In this document: in pieces, positions 54,879-63,873 of the stretch | Numbering within the stretch: position 1 is the first letter of the stretch | Layout of the letters: the number at the start of each line of letters is the position of its first letter | Position numbers and translations under genes: made by a program | NCBI RefSeq assembly: GCF_003950315.1 | Contig: NZ_NGJT01000008.1 | Location: 49,662 to 113,661, forward strand | Length of the DNA: 64,000 nt | Direction of reading: 5' to 3' | From: Vagococcus bubulae | GTDB taxonomy: Bacteria; Bacillota; Bacilli; Lactobacillales; Vagococcaceae | The notes under the pieces: generated by a model | What the model was told of the DNA's origin: nothing | The model's input: only the letters and a program-made list of their open reading frames with translations | The model's database searches: none

Positions 54879-56666
54879 TTATTTAGGAATCTCGATTTGA
54901 TATTTATCTAATTTTCTATAAAGTGTACTACGTGCCATGTTTAATTTCTCAGCTGTTTGTGTTAAATGGTAGTTTGTTTCCCTCAAAGCATTTAGAATAT
55001 GCATTCTCTCATCCAATGTTTCTTTTGGTACACAAACACGTTTAATCGCGCCAATCTCAATCAACTCTATCAGTTCTTCTTTTGAGGGTTCATTTGTTGG
55101 AAAGTAAATCAACACACGCTCTAAAAAATTCTGAAATTCACGGATATTTCCTTGCCATTTAAAATCCTTAGCAATTTGACTAATTTTTTTCTGCCAATTT
55201 GGATACCATTTCTTTTTATCACAAAAGGTCTCAACTAGCGTGACAAAATCTTCTTGACGGTTTCTAAGTGGAGGTAAAATGAGTGGAATGACATACAAAC
55301 GATAAAATAAATCTTCACGAAAATCACCTGTTTTAACAAGCTTTTTTAAATCTTTATTACTCGCTGTCACTAGTCGAAAATCAACACTTATTTCCTCTTC
55401 ACTGCCGATTGGTGTAATTTTTTTCTCCTCTAGTGCTCTAAGCAATGCTACTTGCATTCGTGTGGACATACTATCTATTTCATCTAAGAATAATGTTCCG
55501 CCATCAGCTTGTCTGATTTTTCCTAGATACCCCTTCTCACTTGCTCCAGTAAACGCACCTGAAACGTAGCCAAATAACTCGCTTTCAAGAAGTGACTCAC
55601 TTAACGCTCCACAATTTAAAGCAATTAGAGGACCATCTTTTCGTAAACTATTATAATGAATTGTTTTAGCAGATACCTCTTTTCCACTTCCTGTTTCACC
55701 AAATATATGGATGGGTAACTCAGACTGTGCTGCTTTTGATAACTGTTTTAAGAAAACCTGATACTCTTTATTTTTTGAATGAATGCCGAAACTAATAAAA
55801 GACGATTTTTTTTGCTTTTTTCCTAACTGGTAACAAAACCCAATTAAATCATTTTGTTGGTAGATTTCTTTTTTATAAAAATCTTGGGAGGATTGGTTTA
55901 ATATACTCGAAATCATTTCGCCTTCGCAATCTTCATGTAATAATTTAAAATCATCAGATGCAGACAATATTTTCCCATCCAATCCTACTAAAACAGATTG
56001 TTCAAATGGTTGATTTAACGCTTCTAAAAATTGTTCTTTTTTATCATGTAACTGTCGTTCAATAACTCTAGCTTGAACATTTTTAGCAATCATTTTCAAA
56101 GCAAATAGCGTATAATTCGTTTCAGAAAAAATTTCCATTGTTGAGACATTTAAACAAGCTATTACGTCATCATTATCATCTAATATAGGTGTGGAAGAGC
56201 ACGTAAACGGATGTGACGCTTCTGAAAAATGCTGAAATTTTTCCACAGTAACACTCTCAAGTGTACGGAGTGCTATCCCTATTGCATTTGTTCCTACTGC
56301 TTTTTCTGTCCATATACTGCCTTCAGAAAAACGAATATCATTTGCTAAATGTCTAGTCTCATGATGACCATCACGCCAAAGAACAACCCCTTGATTATTC
56401 GTTAAAATAAATAAGGGTTTCTTCACTTGAAAAAATTCGTGTAATCGTTGAATTTCTGATTTTACTGTCTGTATTAAAAAAGCTTGTTCTTTTTTCTCTC
56501 TTAATAATTCAACATCTGTCACCTTTTCTAAACCTTGTTTAGAGTATGGATTGACTGAATGTTTCATACAATAATCCCATGATTCAACAATATAATGAGG
56601 TAATAACGTTTCATTCACTTCATTAGACTGAATATATCTTTGCCATAAATCTTTTGTTTCTAACAT
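54879..56666 (-). CDS. acoR: Sigma-54-dependent activator AcoR
   Basis: A 595-residue regulator. A GAF-type sensor region (about 60-200, with RFSEGSIWTEKAVGTNAIGIALRT) and a PAS-like middle precede the AAA+ sigma-54 interaction domain: Walker A FGETGSGKEV, GYVSGAFTGASEKG (the GAFTGA loop), Walker B GTLFLDEIDSM. A Fis-type HTH follows at the C-terminus (LTQTAEKLNMARSTLYRKLDKY). It activates the adjacent aco operon, presumably on sensing acetoin. ATG 56666 follows AAAGGGGGC; an in-frame start 24 nt earlier precedes that site. The product implies rpoN elsewhere in the genome. Confidence 0.92.
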   Translation of the reverse strand: MLETKDLWQRYIQSNEVNETLLPHYIVESWDYCMKHSVNPYSKQGLEKVTDVELLREKKEQAFLIQTVKSEIQRLHEFFQVKKPLFILTNNQGVVLWRDGHHETRHLANDIRFSEGSIWTEKAVGTNAIGIALRTLESVTVEKFQHFSEASHPFTCSSTPILDDNDDVIACLNVSTMEIFSETNYTLFALKMIAKNVQARVIERQLHDKKEQFLEALNQPFEQSVLVGLDGKILSASDDFKLLHEDCEGEMISSILNQSSQDFYKKEIYQQNDLIGFCYQLGKKQKKSSFISFGIHSKNKEYQVFLKQLSKAAQSELPIHIFGETGSGKEVSAKTIHYNSLRKDGPLIALNCGALSESLLESELFGYVSGAFTGASEKGYLGKIRQADGGTLFLDEIDSMSTRMQVALLRALEEKKITPIGSEEEISVDFRLVTASNKDLKKLVKTGDFREDLFYRLYVIPLILPPLRNRQEDFVTLVETFCDKKKWYPNWQKKISQIAKDFKWQGNIREFQNFLERVLIYFPTNEPSKEELIELIEIGAIKRVCVPKETLDERMHILNALRETNYHLTQTAEKLNMARSTLYRKLDKYQIEIPK

Positions 56667-56790
56667 GAACACGCCCCCTTTAGTCAACACAAGTATATCA
56701 TTTTTTCACAATGTTTTATATAAAAGCGCAAACAAATAACATATCAATCTATTTATTCACCATTTTTAAATAGTATGTATCATACAAAAA

Positions 56791-56814
56791 ACACTTAGCT
56801 TAATAACTAAGTGT
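56791..56814 (-). terminator. Terminator after the 43-residue ORF
   Basis: ACACTTAG pairs with CTAAGTGT around an 8-nt loop, followed by TTTTTTG on the minus strand. Confidence 0.88.
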
Positions 56815-56852
56815 CTCCTAACCCAAATCATATGATGTATTAGTTTGTGAAA

Positions 56853-56984
56853 TTATTTTGCTTCTTGAACTAATTTTTGTGCTTTTCTTTCATTATCATA
56901 ATCAGCAGATGTTGCTTTCGTGTATCCTTCATGACTATAAATAGCGATTACTTCTTTTCCTTTTAACTCAAGGAGAGAACACAT
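56853..56984 (-). CDS. 43-residue ORF coupled to the MFS gene
   Basis: ATG 56984 overlaps the TAA of the MFS gene as TAATG and reads MCSLLELKGKEVIAIYSHEG plus 23 more residues, ending in an Ala/Lys/Gln-rich helix (DYDNERKAQKLVQEAK). Soluble, with no membrane segment. The coupling and the terminator 39 bases later indicate it is translated. No family was recognised; it could be a small partner of the transporter or the remnant of a larger gene. Confidence 0.5.
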   Translation of the reverse strand: MCSLLELKGKEVIAIYSHEGYTKATSADYDNERKAQKLVQEAK

Positions 56985-58168
56985 TAAACAAAATATTTAA
57001 CATATTTTTTTGTAATATATGTCACAACTAATAAACAGAGACTAGAAATGATAAATACCATATTAACACCCAGCTTATCTGATACAATACTTAACAAGAT
57101 TAAACTTAAAGAAAAAATCAATGAGCATAATACACTACTAGCTGAATAAACTGATGCAATTTTTTCTGAGGATATTTTTTGTTGTATGACTGTCACTTGA
57201 GGAATATTTTTCATTTGAGAAAAAAATCCTACACCAATAGATAATATCAAACTAACGATTGGCAATGGAATAATCGCAAATAAAAAAGTGATGACAGAAC
57301 CCATTAACGATCCAAAAAAAATAAAACGAGCTTTTTGTTGATTAATTGTTGTTTCATTTTTCATCACCAATAAACTTCCCATCATTGAGCCTAAGAAAAA
57401 TGTGGCGTTAATGTATCCCCACCATTGATCTCCTTTATGTAAAAAATCTGTCACATAAACTAATACAACGGAAGAAACCCAAGCCGTATTGGTAATAGAT
57501 TCTAAACTATCCATTAATAATACTACTTTAACTAATGGCTCATCACGAATAACAAGCCATCCTTTTTTAAATTCTTTCCACAAATTGGTCGTTTTCTTAT
57601 TATCATCAACCCTGTTAGCGTAAATCCCAATCAAACATAAAAAAGACATGATAAATAAGAGGGTGTCAATCATTAAGAGAGTTGTCTGTTGAAATAAAAC
57701 AACTAAAGAAGCCCCTACTAACCAACTTAATATATTGACTAATTGGCCCATCGTATTATATAAACTATTTGCTTTTATTAAGTATTCCTTCTCCACAAGT
57801 GCAGGGATTAACGCCACACTAAGAGGATACATAAAACTTGTTAAAAGAGAAAACAAACATACCCATATACTTAATGCTAAAATAGTCATTTCGCCAAATT
57901 GAAGCGACATACTTAACATGATAAATAAAATAATCCCCAGAAACTGAGTTACTTTTAACACTTTAATCATTCGATATCTTGCGACTAACATTGGTGTAAC
58001 TAAGCCACATAAAACTGTGCCTAATGTCATAGCAAGTGGCATAATTGATGTAGCTAATACTGAGTGGGTTGATGTTAAAACTGAACTAATAATGGATACA
58101 GTATAAACGGTATTTCCCAAACTAAAAAATAGTTGGCTGATTAATAACTTATTAAATTGTTTTGTCAT
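56984..58168 (-). CDS. MFS transporter (DHA3-like)
   Basis: A 394-residue membrane protein with about 12 helices, opening KQFNKLLISQLFFSLGNTVYTVSIISSVL. It has the loop 2-3 basic motif MLVARYRMIKVLK and YPLSVALIPALVEKEYLIKANSLYNTMGQLVNI, as in EntS/MefA-like exporters. Start ATG 58168 follows GTAGGA. The substrate is unknown. It resembles the MFS gene at 61089 in size and layout but not closely in sequence. It is a unit with the coupled micro-ORF. Confidence 0.88.
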   Translation of the reverse strand: MTKQFNKLLISQLFFSLGNTVYTVSIISSVLTSTHSVLATSIMPLAMTLGTVLCGLVTPMLVARYRMIKVLKVTQFLGIILFIMLSMSLQFGEMTILALSIWVCLFSLLTSFMYPLSVALIPALVEKEYLIKANSLYNTMGQLVNILSWLVGASLVVLFQQTTLLMIDTLLFIMSFLCLIGIYANRVDDNKKTTNLWKEFKKGWLVIRDEPLVKVVLLMDSLESITNTAWVSSVVLVYVTDFLHKGDQWWGYINATFFLGSMMGSLLVMKNETTINQQKARFIFFGSLMGSVITFLFAIIPLPIVSLILSIGVGFFSQMKNIPQVTVIQQKISSEKIASVYSASSVLCSLIFSLSLILLSIVSDKLGVNMVFIISSLCLLVVTYITKKYVKYFV

Positions 58169-58311
58169 TATTTTTCCTACTTTCACTTAGGTGAATAATT
58201 TCATCACCTGTTTAAATTATTTACACTAAGTGAAATGGTCTAAATTTGTCTCATAAGATGCTCCTATCTACGATGTATTTGTTTAAGTTTACCACTTTTA
58301 AATCAAAAAAT

Positions 58312-58338
58312 AAAACACCCCTTTATTAAAGAGTGTTT
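58312..58338 (-). terminator. Terminator of thiT
   Basis: AAACAC pairs with GTGTTT and CTTT with AAAG inside, with one internal mismatch, followed by TTTTATTTTTTG on the minus strand. Confidence 0.78.
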
Positions 58339-58349
58339 CCTCAAACAGA

Positions 58350-58910
58350 TTAATTATCTTGCGGCATAAATAGGCTTTTATTTTTATTCAAGATTAATAG
58401 TAAAATAACCATTGTCACAACACCAGTCAGTAAACCACTTATCCCATTTGCCACTAATGAATACGTCACTGGAGATAATCCCCAAATGGCATATTTACCC
58501 CAAAAGATAAATCCGGCAATAAAATGAAAAATGTAACGCGCTAACACACCAACAAATGTTCCAGAAACAACATATCTCCAAGCATTTGATGGATTAGTTT
58601 TCAACGTTATTTGTAGTTTTTTACTGAATAAACCAGAAAAACCAGCCGCTGCAAAAGCAAAAATGTATTCAATAATAACTTGAGAGACGGTTAAAAAATA
58701 AACTTGTCCCATTAAAAAATGTAGTAAGCCCCAAACTAACCCAGCATATATTCCCGGTACAGTTCCACGACGCAATGCGTATAATGTTAAGGGAATCATT
58801 CCTAAAGAAACGGAAAATCCTGTTCCTACATTTAACGGGATAAACGATAGTGCCATTGATAATGCGGCAACAATCGTCCCCTCTAAAATAACTCGTGAAC
58901 GTTTTGACAT
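58350..58910 (-). CDS. thiT: ECF thiamine transporter S component ThiT
   Basis: A 186-residue six-helix S component: ILEGTIVAALSMALSFIPLNVGTGFSVSLGMIPLTLYALRRGTVPGIYAGLVWGLLHFLMG, with the aromatic and Glu residues that hold thiamine, and the small-residue helix 1 (AALSMALSF) that docks on EcfT. It needs EcfA, EcfA' and EcfT encoded elsewhere. ATG 58910 follows AGGAGGAG. The TPP riboswitch upstream independently confirms thiamine as substrate. Confidence 0.95.
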   Translation of the reverse strand: MSKRSRVILEGTIVAALSMALSFIPLNVGTGFSVSLGMIPLTLYALRRGTVPGIYAGLVWGLLHFLMGQVYFLTVSQVIIEYIFAFAAAGFSGLFSKKLQITLKTNPSNAWRYVVSGTFVGVLARYIFHFIAGFIFWGKYAIWGLSPVTYSLVANGISGLLTGVVTMVILLLILNKNKSLFMPQDN

Positions 58911-58984
58911 AAAAAACTCCTCCTATTATTGATTCATACGTGACCAATCAACAAAAGAGCAGTGCTTACTTGCTACCACTTCAC

Positions 58985-59065
58985 ACAATTCCTACGCTTG
59001 AATTAACAATATCAGGTTCGAGGGTTTAGAGTTTTCACTCATTCTCAGCTTTGAAGCTCCCCTTT
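58985..59065 (-). promoter_or_regulatory. TPP riboswitch (THI box) of thiT
   Basis: On the minus strand: GGGGAGC, CTGAGA, ACCCTCGAACCTGAT and AATTCAAGCGTAGGAA in order, all conserved THI-box segments. A weak 6-bp hairpin (AGCAAGT, AAGC, ACTGCT, then CTTTTG) follows and may be the expression platform as an intrinsic terminator. Thiamine pyrophosphate should turn thiT off. Confidence 0.95.
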
Positions 59066-59099
59066 GTGACGGTTATGTATTTAATTTATTTCATCTATA

Positions 59100-59128
59100 A
59101 GTATGGCATGTATCCGCTTAAGAGTCAA
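59100..59128 (-). promoter_or_regulatory. Promoter of the TPP riboswitch/thiT unit
   Basis: TTGACT (59128-59123), 17 bases, CATACT (59105-59100) on the minus strand, about 35 bases before the aptamer. Confidence 0.7.
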
Positions 59129-59155
59129 ATGAATGAGACATTTCTTACTAATCAA

Positions 59156-60058
59156 CTAGTTATTTAATTGATTAGATACGATATTCTCACAAAATTCAAT
59201 GGTATCAGTCATGCCTTGCGCTAAACGATGGTAGTCACTACCTAGCAAGTAACACACCTCTTCTATCTTTTTGGCATTTGTTAAAAATATCTGATCTTTT
59301 GTCATAACATAATCATATAAATGATATGTTAATACACAAAAGGTTCGTTGTTGAAATCCCTCACCCGTATCTTTTGTGACATCAAAAAAATCGGCACGAT
59401 ACTTTTTTAAACTTTTCCAATCTTGATTTTCTATCGCTGTACTTAAAAAATTACAAAATAAAAAACTCTTAACCTTAATTGCTTCTTGAAACGTATTATA
59501 TCGCTCTAGTTGTTTTAAGGCTGACTCTGTTAAAAAGCGATATGTTTCATAATCAAAATAATGCCCATTATTTAAGAAAAAATTACTTTCACTAATTGTC
59601 CAAGAGTCCATTGATACCAGATAGTTTTTTAATATCTCCACATCTTTTTTTGGATAAACGACTGGTTTACTATGTGTCTTGTATGATTCCTCATAAGAAT
59701 AAATTAATAAATTCAATCTAGCCTTTAATAGTTCTTCATCCTTATTTTGGGGAACATTGTAATAAGTACGTAATTTCTTTAGAGTTTCAATATCCCCACG
59801 ATTTGCTGCAACAGCGATTAAAACATCACTTGTTACTTCCTCTGTGGTATGATAACCATTCGCAATAAATTTAAATTCTTTATATCCCATATCTAATCTA
59901 GCTAAGACATCCATAAATTTTGTTACCGACATATCATGCAATCCTTTTTCAAAATCTATGGCATAGGTTTTAGAGACAATCCCTGAATACAAGTATTTTT
60001 GTGAATAGCCTTTACTTAGCCGAATGTCTCGCACCACTTTTCCATAATTACTTTCCAT
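59156..60058 (-). CDS. Rgg/GadR/MutR-family regulator (copy B)
   Basis: A 300-residue regulator: XRE-type HTH (YGKVVRDIRLSKGYSQKYLYSGIVSKTYAIDFEKGLHDMSVTKFMDVLARL, 5-57) and a C-terminal TPR-like helical domain of about 230 residues, the layout of peptide-sensing Rgg proteins. It is about two-thirds identical to copy A, 40 nt upstream. RBS AAAAGGAGAAAAATC before ATG 60058. It may respond to a short peptide or small ligand; no peptide gene was found nearby. Confidence 0.85.
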   Translation of the reverse strand: MESNYGKVVRDIRLSKGYSQKYLYSGIVSKTYAIDFEKGLHDMSVTKFMDVLARLDMGYKEFKFIANGYHTTEEVTSDVLIAVAANRGDIETLKKLRTYYNVPQNKDEELLKARLNLLIYSYEESYKTHSKPVVYPKKDVEILKNYLVSMDSWTISESNFFLNNGHYFDYETYRFLTESALKQLERYNTFQEAIKVKSFLFCNFLSTAIENQDWKSLKKYRADFFDVTKDTGEGFQQRTFCVLTYHLYDYVMTKDQIFLTNAKKIEEVCYLLGSDYHRLAQGMTDTIEFCENIVSNQLNN

Positions 60059-60097
60059 GATTTTTCTCCTTTTTTACTGGGATAAAAACAACTACTC

Positions 60098-61000
60098 TCA
60101 ATCACGTTTCTCACCTTTTTGAACAACCTCCTCACAAAATTCAATGGTATCACTCATCGCTTGCGCCATACGGTGGTAATCACTACCAAGTAAGTAACAC
60201 ATCTCTTCTATCTTTTTTGCATTCTTTAAAAAATTCTGATCTTTTGTCATAACATAATCATATAGATTAAAGTCAAATACGCATAAAATTCTTTGAAATC
60301 CCTCTTCAGTATTTTTTGTCACCTCATAAAAATCCTGTCTATAGTTGTTAATGCTATCCCAATCTTTATTTTCTAAAGCTGTGCTTAAAAAATTAACAAA
60401 TAAGTAACTTTTTATCTTAACCACATCTGGATAGCTGTTATACTGTCTTAACTGTTTTAAGGCAAACTCCGTCAAAATCCGGTAAGTCTCATAATCAAAG
60501 TGATACCCATTATTTAGAAAAAAAGCGAATTCTTTTAATGTCCATGATTCGACTGACATCAGATGATTTTTTAGTACCTCAACATCTTCTTTTTTATAAA
60601 CAGCTGGTTCAATATGTCTTTTACCTGACTCCTCATAAGAATGAATCAACAAATTTAATCTCGCCTTTAATACCTCATCCTCTTTACTTTTACGTGTATC
60701 ATAATAAGTACGTAATTTTCTTAATGTCTCAATATCCCCTCTATTTGTTGCGATTGCTATCAAAACGTTGCTAGTTATTTCTTCTGATGACTGATAACCA
60801 TTGGCAATAAATTCAAATTCCTCAAGTTTCATCTCTAATCTAGCTAAGACATCCATGAACTTTGTTACCGACATATCATGTAATCCTTTTTCAAAATCTA
60901 TAGCGTATGTTTTAGAAACAATCCCAGAATATAAGTATTTTTGTGAGTATCCTTTGTTTAACCGTATATCTCGAACTACTTTTCCATAATCTATCTCCAT
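60098..61000 (-). CDS. Rgg/GadR/MutR-family regulator (copy A)
   Basis: A 300-residue paralogue of the preceding entry, with the same HTH almost letter for letter (MEIDYGKVVRDIRLNKGYSQ onwards). Divergence is mostly in the C-terminal ligand-binding half. The start ATG 61000 follows AAAGGAGAG; a TTG seven codons earlier precedes the ribosome site. It is divergent from the MFS gene at 61089, with a 19-bp dyad between, so it is the likely local regulator. Confidence 0.86.
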   Translation of the reverse strand: MEIDYGKVVRDIRLNKGYSQKYLYSGIVSKTYAIDFEKGLHDMSVTKFMDVLARLEMKLEEFEFIANGYQSSEEITSNVLIAIATNRGDIETLRKLRTYYDTRKSKEDEVLKARLNLLIHSYEESGKRHIEPAVYKKEDVEVLKNHLMSVESWTLKEFAFFLNNGYHFDYETYRILTEFALKQLRQYNSYPDVVKIKSYLFVNFLSTALENKDWDSINNYRQDFYEVTKNTEEGFQRILCVFDFNLYDYVMTKDQNFLKNAKKIEEMCYLLGSDYHRMAQAMSDTIEFCEEVVQKGEKRD

Positions 61001-61020
61001 CGAATCTCTCCTTTTGGTCA

Positions 61021-61067
61021 ACTATACTTTACCATTTATTCGTTCATAAAACGAATCATTCTATACT
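61021..61067. promoter_or_regulatory. Divergent Rgg/MFS promoter region with a 19-bp dyad
   Basis: ATTCGTT (61038-61044) and AACGAAT (61050-61056) form a perfect inverted repeat around CATAA. A -10 candidate lies on each side: TATACT (61062-61067, plus) and TATAGT (61026-61021, minus), so a protein on the dyad would meet both -35 regions. Confidence 0.6.
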
Positions 61068-61088
61068 ATAAAAAAGGAGGAATCACTT

Positions 61089-62315
61089 ATGTCTATTATA
61101 AAAAAATATCCACTCTATCAAAAAATTATCCTGAACAACTTTATATCAACTCTTGGGGATTCCATGTATTATATTGCTCTTATGACCTATGCTGCACAAT
61201 TTACAAATTCATCTCTTGCTATAACGATCGTATCATTATCCGAAAGTATTCCATTTATTTTTGCTTCACCTTTAGGTAGTTTGGCTGATATGAGCGAAAA
61301 CAAAGCCACAAAAATCTTTTACTCTGGATTAATACGTGGGGCGCTGTATCTATCAGTAGGGTTTTTAATTGGTTTTCAACAAAGTATGATGTTATTAGTT
61401 GGGATTAGTCTCATTAATTTTATTTCTGACAATGTTGGAAAATTTTCAAACAGTCTTTTTTTTCCATTTATCCCATTAATTGTTGAACAAGATGATTTAG
61501 AAGAAGCTCAAGGTTTAAACGGAGCGATTAGTAACATTGTGGCAATTATTGCCCAATTTATTGGAGCCTATTTGTTAGGAATTTTTTCTTATCAATTACT
61601 TGCTATCATTAATAGTATGACGTTTTTTGCGACAGCTTTGATTGTTTTATCCATGAAAAAAAACCTAGATACCTTAGAAAAAGAACACCTAGACAAACAC
61701 GAGTCAATTTCACTATCTGCTATTTGGAAACAGATGGTGTTTGCTATCAAAGAAACGACAAAGAACAAACAATTTTTTAAATTAATCTTAGTTTTTGCTG
61801 GGTTAAATGGCCTATCTTCCGCTATTTCACCTCTTTTATCAATTATTTTAGCAAAAGACTCAGCACTCATTATTGACAGCTTTTCATTTACCTTTGCACT
61901 CATTCAAGGTTTAACGTCTATTGGGGTGATACTTGGTAGTTTATTTGGGACAAAATTATTTAAAAAATTAGAATTAGAGCAGTTTAATCAACTTATTTTG
62001 TTTTTTATGGCCTTACTTGTTTGTAGTATTTTACTAAAAAATATCTACTTATTATTGATTTTTCAATTTATCTTAGGATTACTCATTGGTATTGTAAACC
62101 CAAAATTTAATGCTAAATTGATGAAAGAAATCCCTCTTGATAAATTAGCTACCATTGCTGGAGGTGTCAGCACACTACTTATGCTTTTCCCACCAATCAC
62201 TATCTTTATTTTTACTACACTTGCTACTGCTTTTAGTAGCAATGTATCGTTGGTCACTCTTAGCATCAGTTGTTTATTATTGTGTCTTTATTCCTTTATG
62301 AGTTCTAAACATTAA
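61089..62315 (+). CDS. MFS transporter divergent from the Rgg pair
   Basis: A 408-residue MFS protein with 12 helices, opening YQKIILNNFISTLGDSMYYIALMTYAAQF. The motif in loop 2-3 is SPLGSLADMSENKATKIFYSGLIRGALYL, and FPFIPLIVEQDDLEEAQGLNGAISNIVAIIAQFIGAYLLG is typical of the MefA/EntS-like group. RBS AAAGGAGGAATC. Likely an efflux pump controlled by the divergent Rgg proteins. It has no obvious terminator before the micro-protein gene. Confidence 0.88.
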   Translation: MSIIKKYPLYQKIILNNFISTLGDSMYYIALMTYAAQFTNSSLAITIVSLSESIPFIFASPLGSLADMSENKATKIFYSGLIRGALYLSVGFLIGFQQSMMLLVGISLINFISDNVGKFSNSLFFPFIPLIVEQDDLEEAQGLNGAISNIVAIIAQFIGAYLLGIFSYQLLAIINSMTFFATALIVLSMKKNLDTLEKEHLDKHESISLSAIWKQMVFAIKETTKNKQFFKLILVFAGLNGLSSAISPLLSIILAKDSALIIDSFSFTFALIQGLTSIGVILGSLFGTKLFKKLELEQFNQLILFFMALLVCSILLKNIYLLLIFQFILGLLIGIVNPKFNAKLMKEIPLDKLATIAGGVSTLLMLFPPITIFIFTTLATAFSSNVSLVTLSISCLLLCLYSFMSSKH

Positions 62316-62475
62316 TAAATTATCAATAAAACGGTTGATTTTTTAAAAAAGTACATATAATATATTTTATATATACTAATCTACTTAAAAAAACACCAAA
62401 AAAAACATATTTACAAATAATTGTTTTTATAAAATTAATAAACTAAGATCATTCTCATTTAGAAAGGAGGATAAT

Positions 62476-62619
62476 ATGAGTTCATCTAAATTGCCACAGA
62501 CTGGATTGATTGCTACAAGTTCTTTCATCTTTGGAATTCATCAAATAGTTGGTCTTATGTTAATTGCTTTTATAAGTGCTTATTTTTTGTATGACTATAT
62601 TAAAAAGTATAATGATTGA
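62476..62619 (+). CDS. 47-residue LPQTG membrane micro-protein
   Basis: ATG 62476, with AGAAAGGAGGATAAT upstream (a strong ribosome site), to TGA 62619. It reads MSSSKLPQTGLIATSSFIFG, then a hydrophobic stretch (IVGLMLIAFISAYFLY) and a charged end DYIKKYND. The order LPXTG, hydrophobic segment, basic tail is that of a sortase sorting signal, yet there is no signal peptide or cargo before it. Its last 8 bases overlap the glycosyltransferase start. It could be a membrane subunit of the synthase that resembles a sorting signal by chance. Confidence 0.72.
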   Translation: MSSSKLPQTGLIATSSFIFGIHQIVGLMLIAFISAYFLYDYIKKYND

Positions 62620-63871
62620 ATTAATTTATTATGGAATTGTGTACTTATTTTTAGTCCAACTATTTTTAACCTTTTTATTAAATATTTTTCAAAATAAAAC
62701 AAGCTGTACTAATGTAGATAATCATCACCATTATTTTTTCATTGTACCTTGTGTTAACGAAGAACTTGTTATATACCAAACTATCTCTTCTTTATTAGCC
62801 ATTGATAACAACTGCCATATTATTGCTATTGATGATGGCTCAACTGATAATACATACAACATCATGCAGCAATTTCCAGACAATCGTTGTACCATTATAA
62901 AAAGAGAATTACCAAATGCCAGACAAGGAAAAGGAGTTGCTCTTAATGTCGCTTTACAATGGTGTATTCAAGAAGTTAAAAAACGTGATTTACCGTTAGA
63001 TTCTGTCATTGTTGGTGTGATAGATGCTGATGGCAAACTATCAAATGACGCTATGAATGAATTAAATAGAGCTTTTTCTGAAAAAGATGTTGCTGCTGTC
63101 CAAATGAGAGTAAAAATGTATGATGATTTTAAAAACACACTTCAAGTAGCTCAAGACTTAGAATTTTTCACAGTCAATAATTTAATCCAAAAAGCTCGAG
63201 TTAGTACAAATTCTGTTGGACTAAGTGGTAACGGGCAATTTTTCAGATTAGGACCTATCTTAGAAACGATAGGTCCTAATCCTTGGGGAACTTCTTTACT
63301 AGATGATTACGAACTAACGTTAAAATTAATGTCAGAAAATCTCAAAATTGCCTATGTCTCAAACGCTTATGTTTACCAAGAGGCACTATCTTCGACCAAA
63401 CTATTCATCAAACAACGCAGTCGATGGGTACAAGGAAATTTAGACTGTTTAAAATATATTCGTCAAGTCTCTTCTTCAACGACTCTCACATCTATACAAA
63501 AACTAAGTATTTTTTACTTTTTGAGTCAACCATTTATTAATCTGATTGCCACAAGTTGTATCCTTATTTTCTCTATAAAATCAAGTAAACAAATTTATAA
63601 CTCCCTTCCGATTATTTATGAAAATACCAATCACTATCTATTTTTGCTCTTTATAATTCTTGGGTTTTCTATTATTTTTGGCATCATTTTCACTGTGTTG
63701 TATGACAAAAATTTATCCGCTACCAAAGAAATAAAACCACCTTTTAGGTTCTTTCTTTTATTACCTTTTGCTACGTCGTATATGTATCTTATTTTATTTT
63801 TTAGTATCCTTATTGCATTTTGGCGACAATTGAGTCATCAGCGTAGCTGGATTAAAACAAAACGAAATTAA
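62612..63871 (+). CDS. Processive-type family 2 glycosyltransferase
   Basis: A 419-residue membrane enzyme: one N-terminal helix (YYGIVYLFLVQLFLTFLLNIF), then a GT-A domain with FIVPCVNEELVI, IIAIDDGSTDNT, the DxD motif VIDADG near residue 150, SGNGQFFRL, TSLLDDYELTLKL (acceptor acid) and QRSRWVQGNLDCL (QxxRW). Three or so C-terminal helices follow. These are the marks of cellulose/hyaluronan/PNAG-type synthases making an exported beta-linked polysaccharide. The start at 62612 is chosen for the 8-nt overlap with the LPQTG gene and the family N-terminus. Confidence 0.88.
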   Translation: MIELIYYGIVYLFLVQLFLTFLLNIFQNKTSCTNVDNHHHYFFIVPCVNEELVIYQTISSLLAIDNNCHIIAIDDGSTDNTYNIMQQFPDNRCTIIKRELPNARQGKGVALNVALQWCIQEVKKRDLPLDSVIVGVIDADGKLSNDAMNELNRAFSEKDVAAVQMRVKMYDDFKNTLQVAQDLEFFTVNNLIQKARVSTNSVGLSGNGQFFRLGPILETIGPNPWGTSLLDDYELTLKLMSENLKIAYVSNAYVYQEALSSTKLFIKQRSRWVQGNLDCLKYIRQVSSSTTLTSIQKLSIFYFLSQPFINLIATSCILIFSIKSSKQIYNSLPIIYENTNHYLFLLFIILGFSIIFGIIFTVLYDKNLSATKEIKPPFRFFLLLPFATSYMYLILFFSILIAFWRQLSHQRSWIKTKRN

Positions 63872-63873
63872 AC

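Noticed and set aside
59111..59170. Short plus-strand frame (MYPLKSQMNE...) near the Rgg genes as a candidate signalling peptide
   Set aside because: No ribosome site, not hydrophobic like known SHP peptides, and it overlaps the thiT promoter and the end of the Rgg gene.
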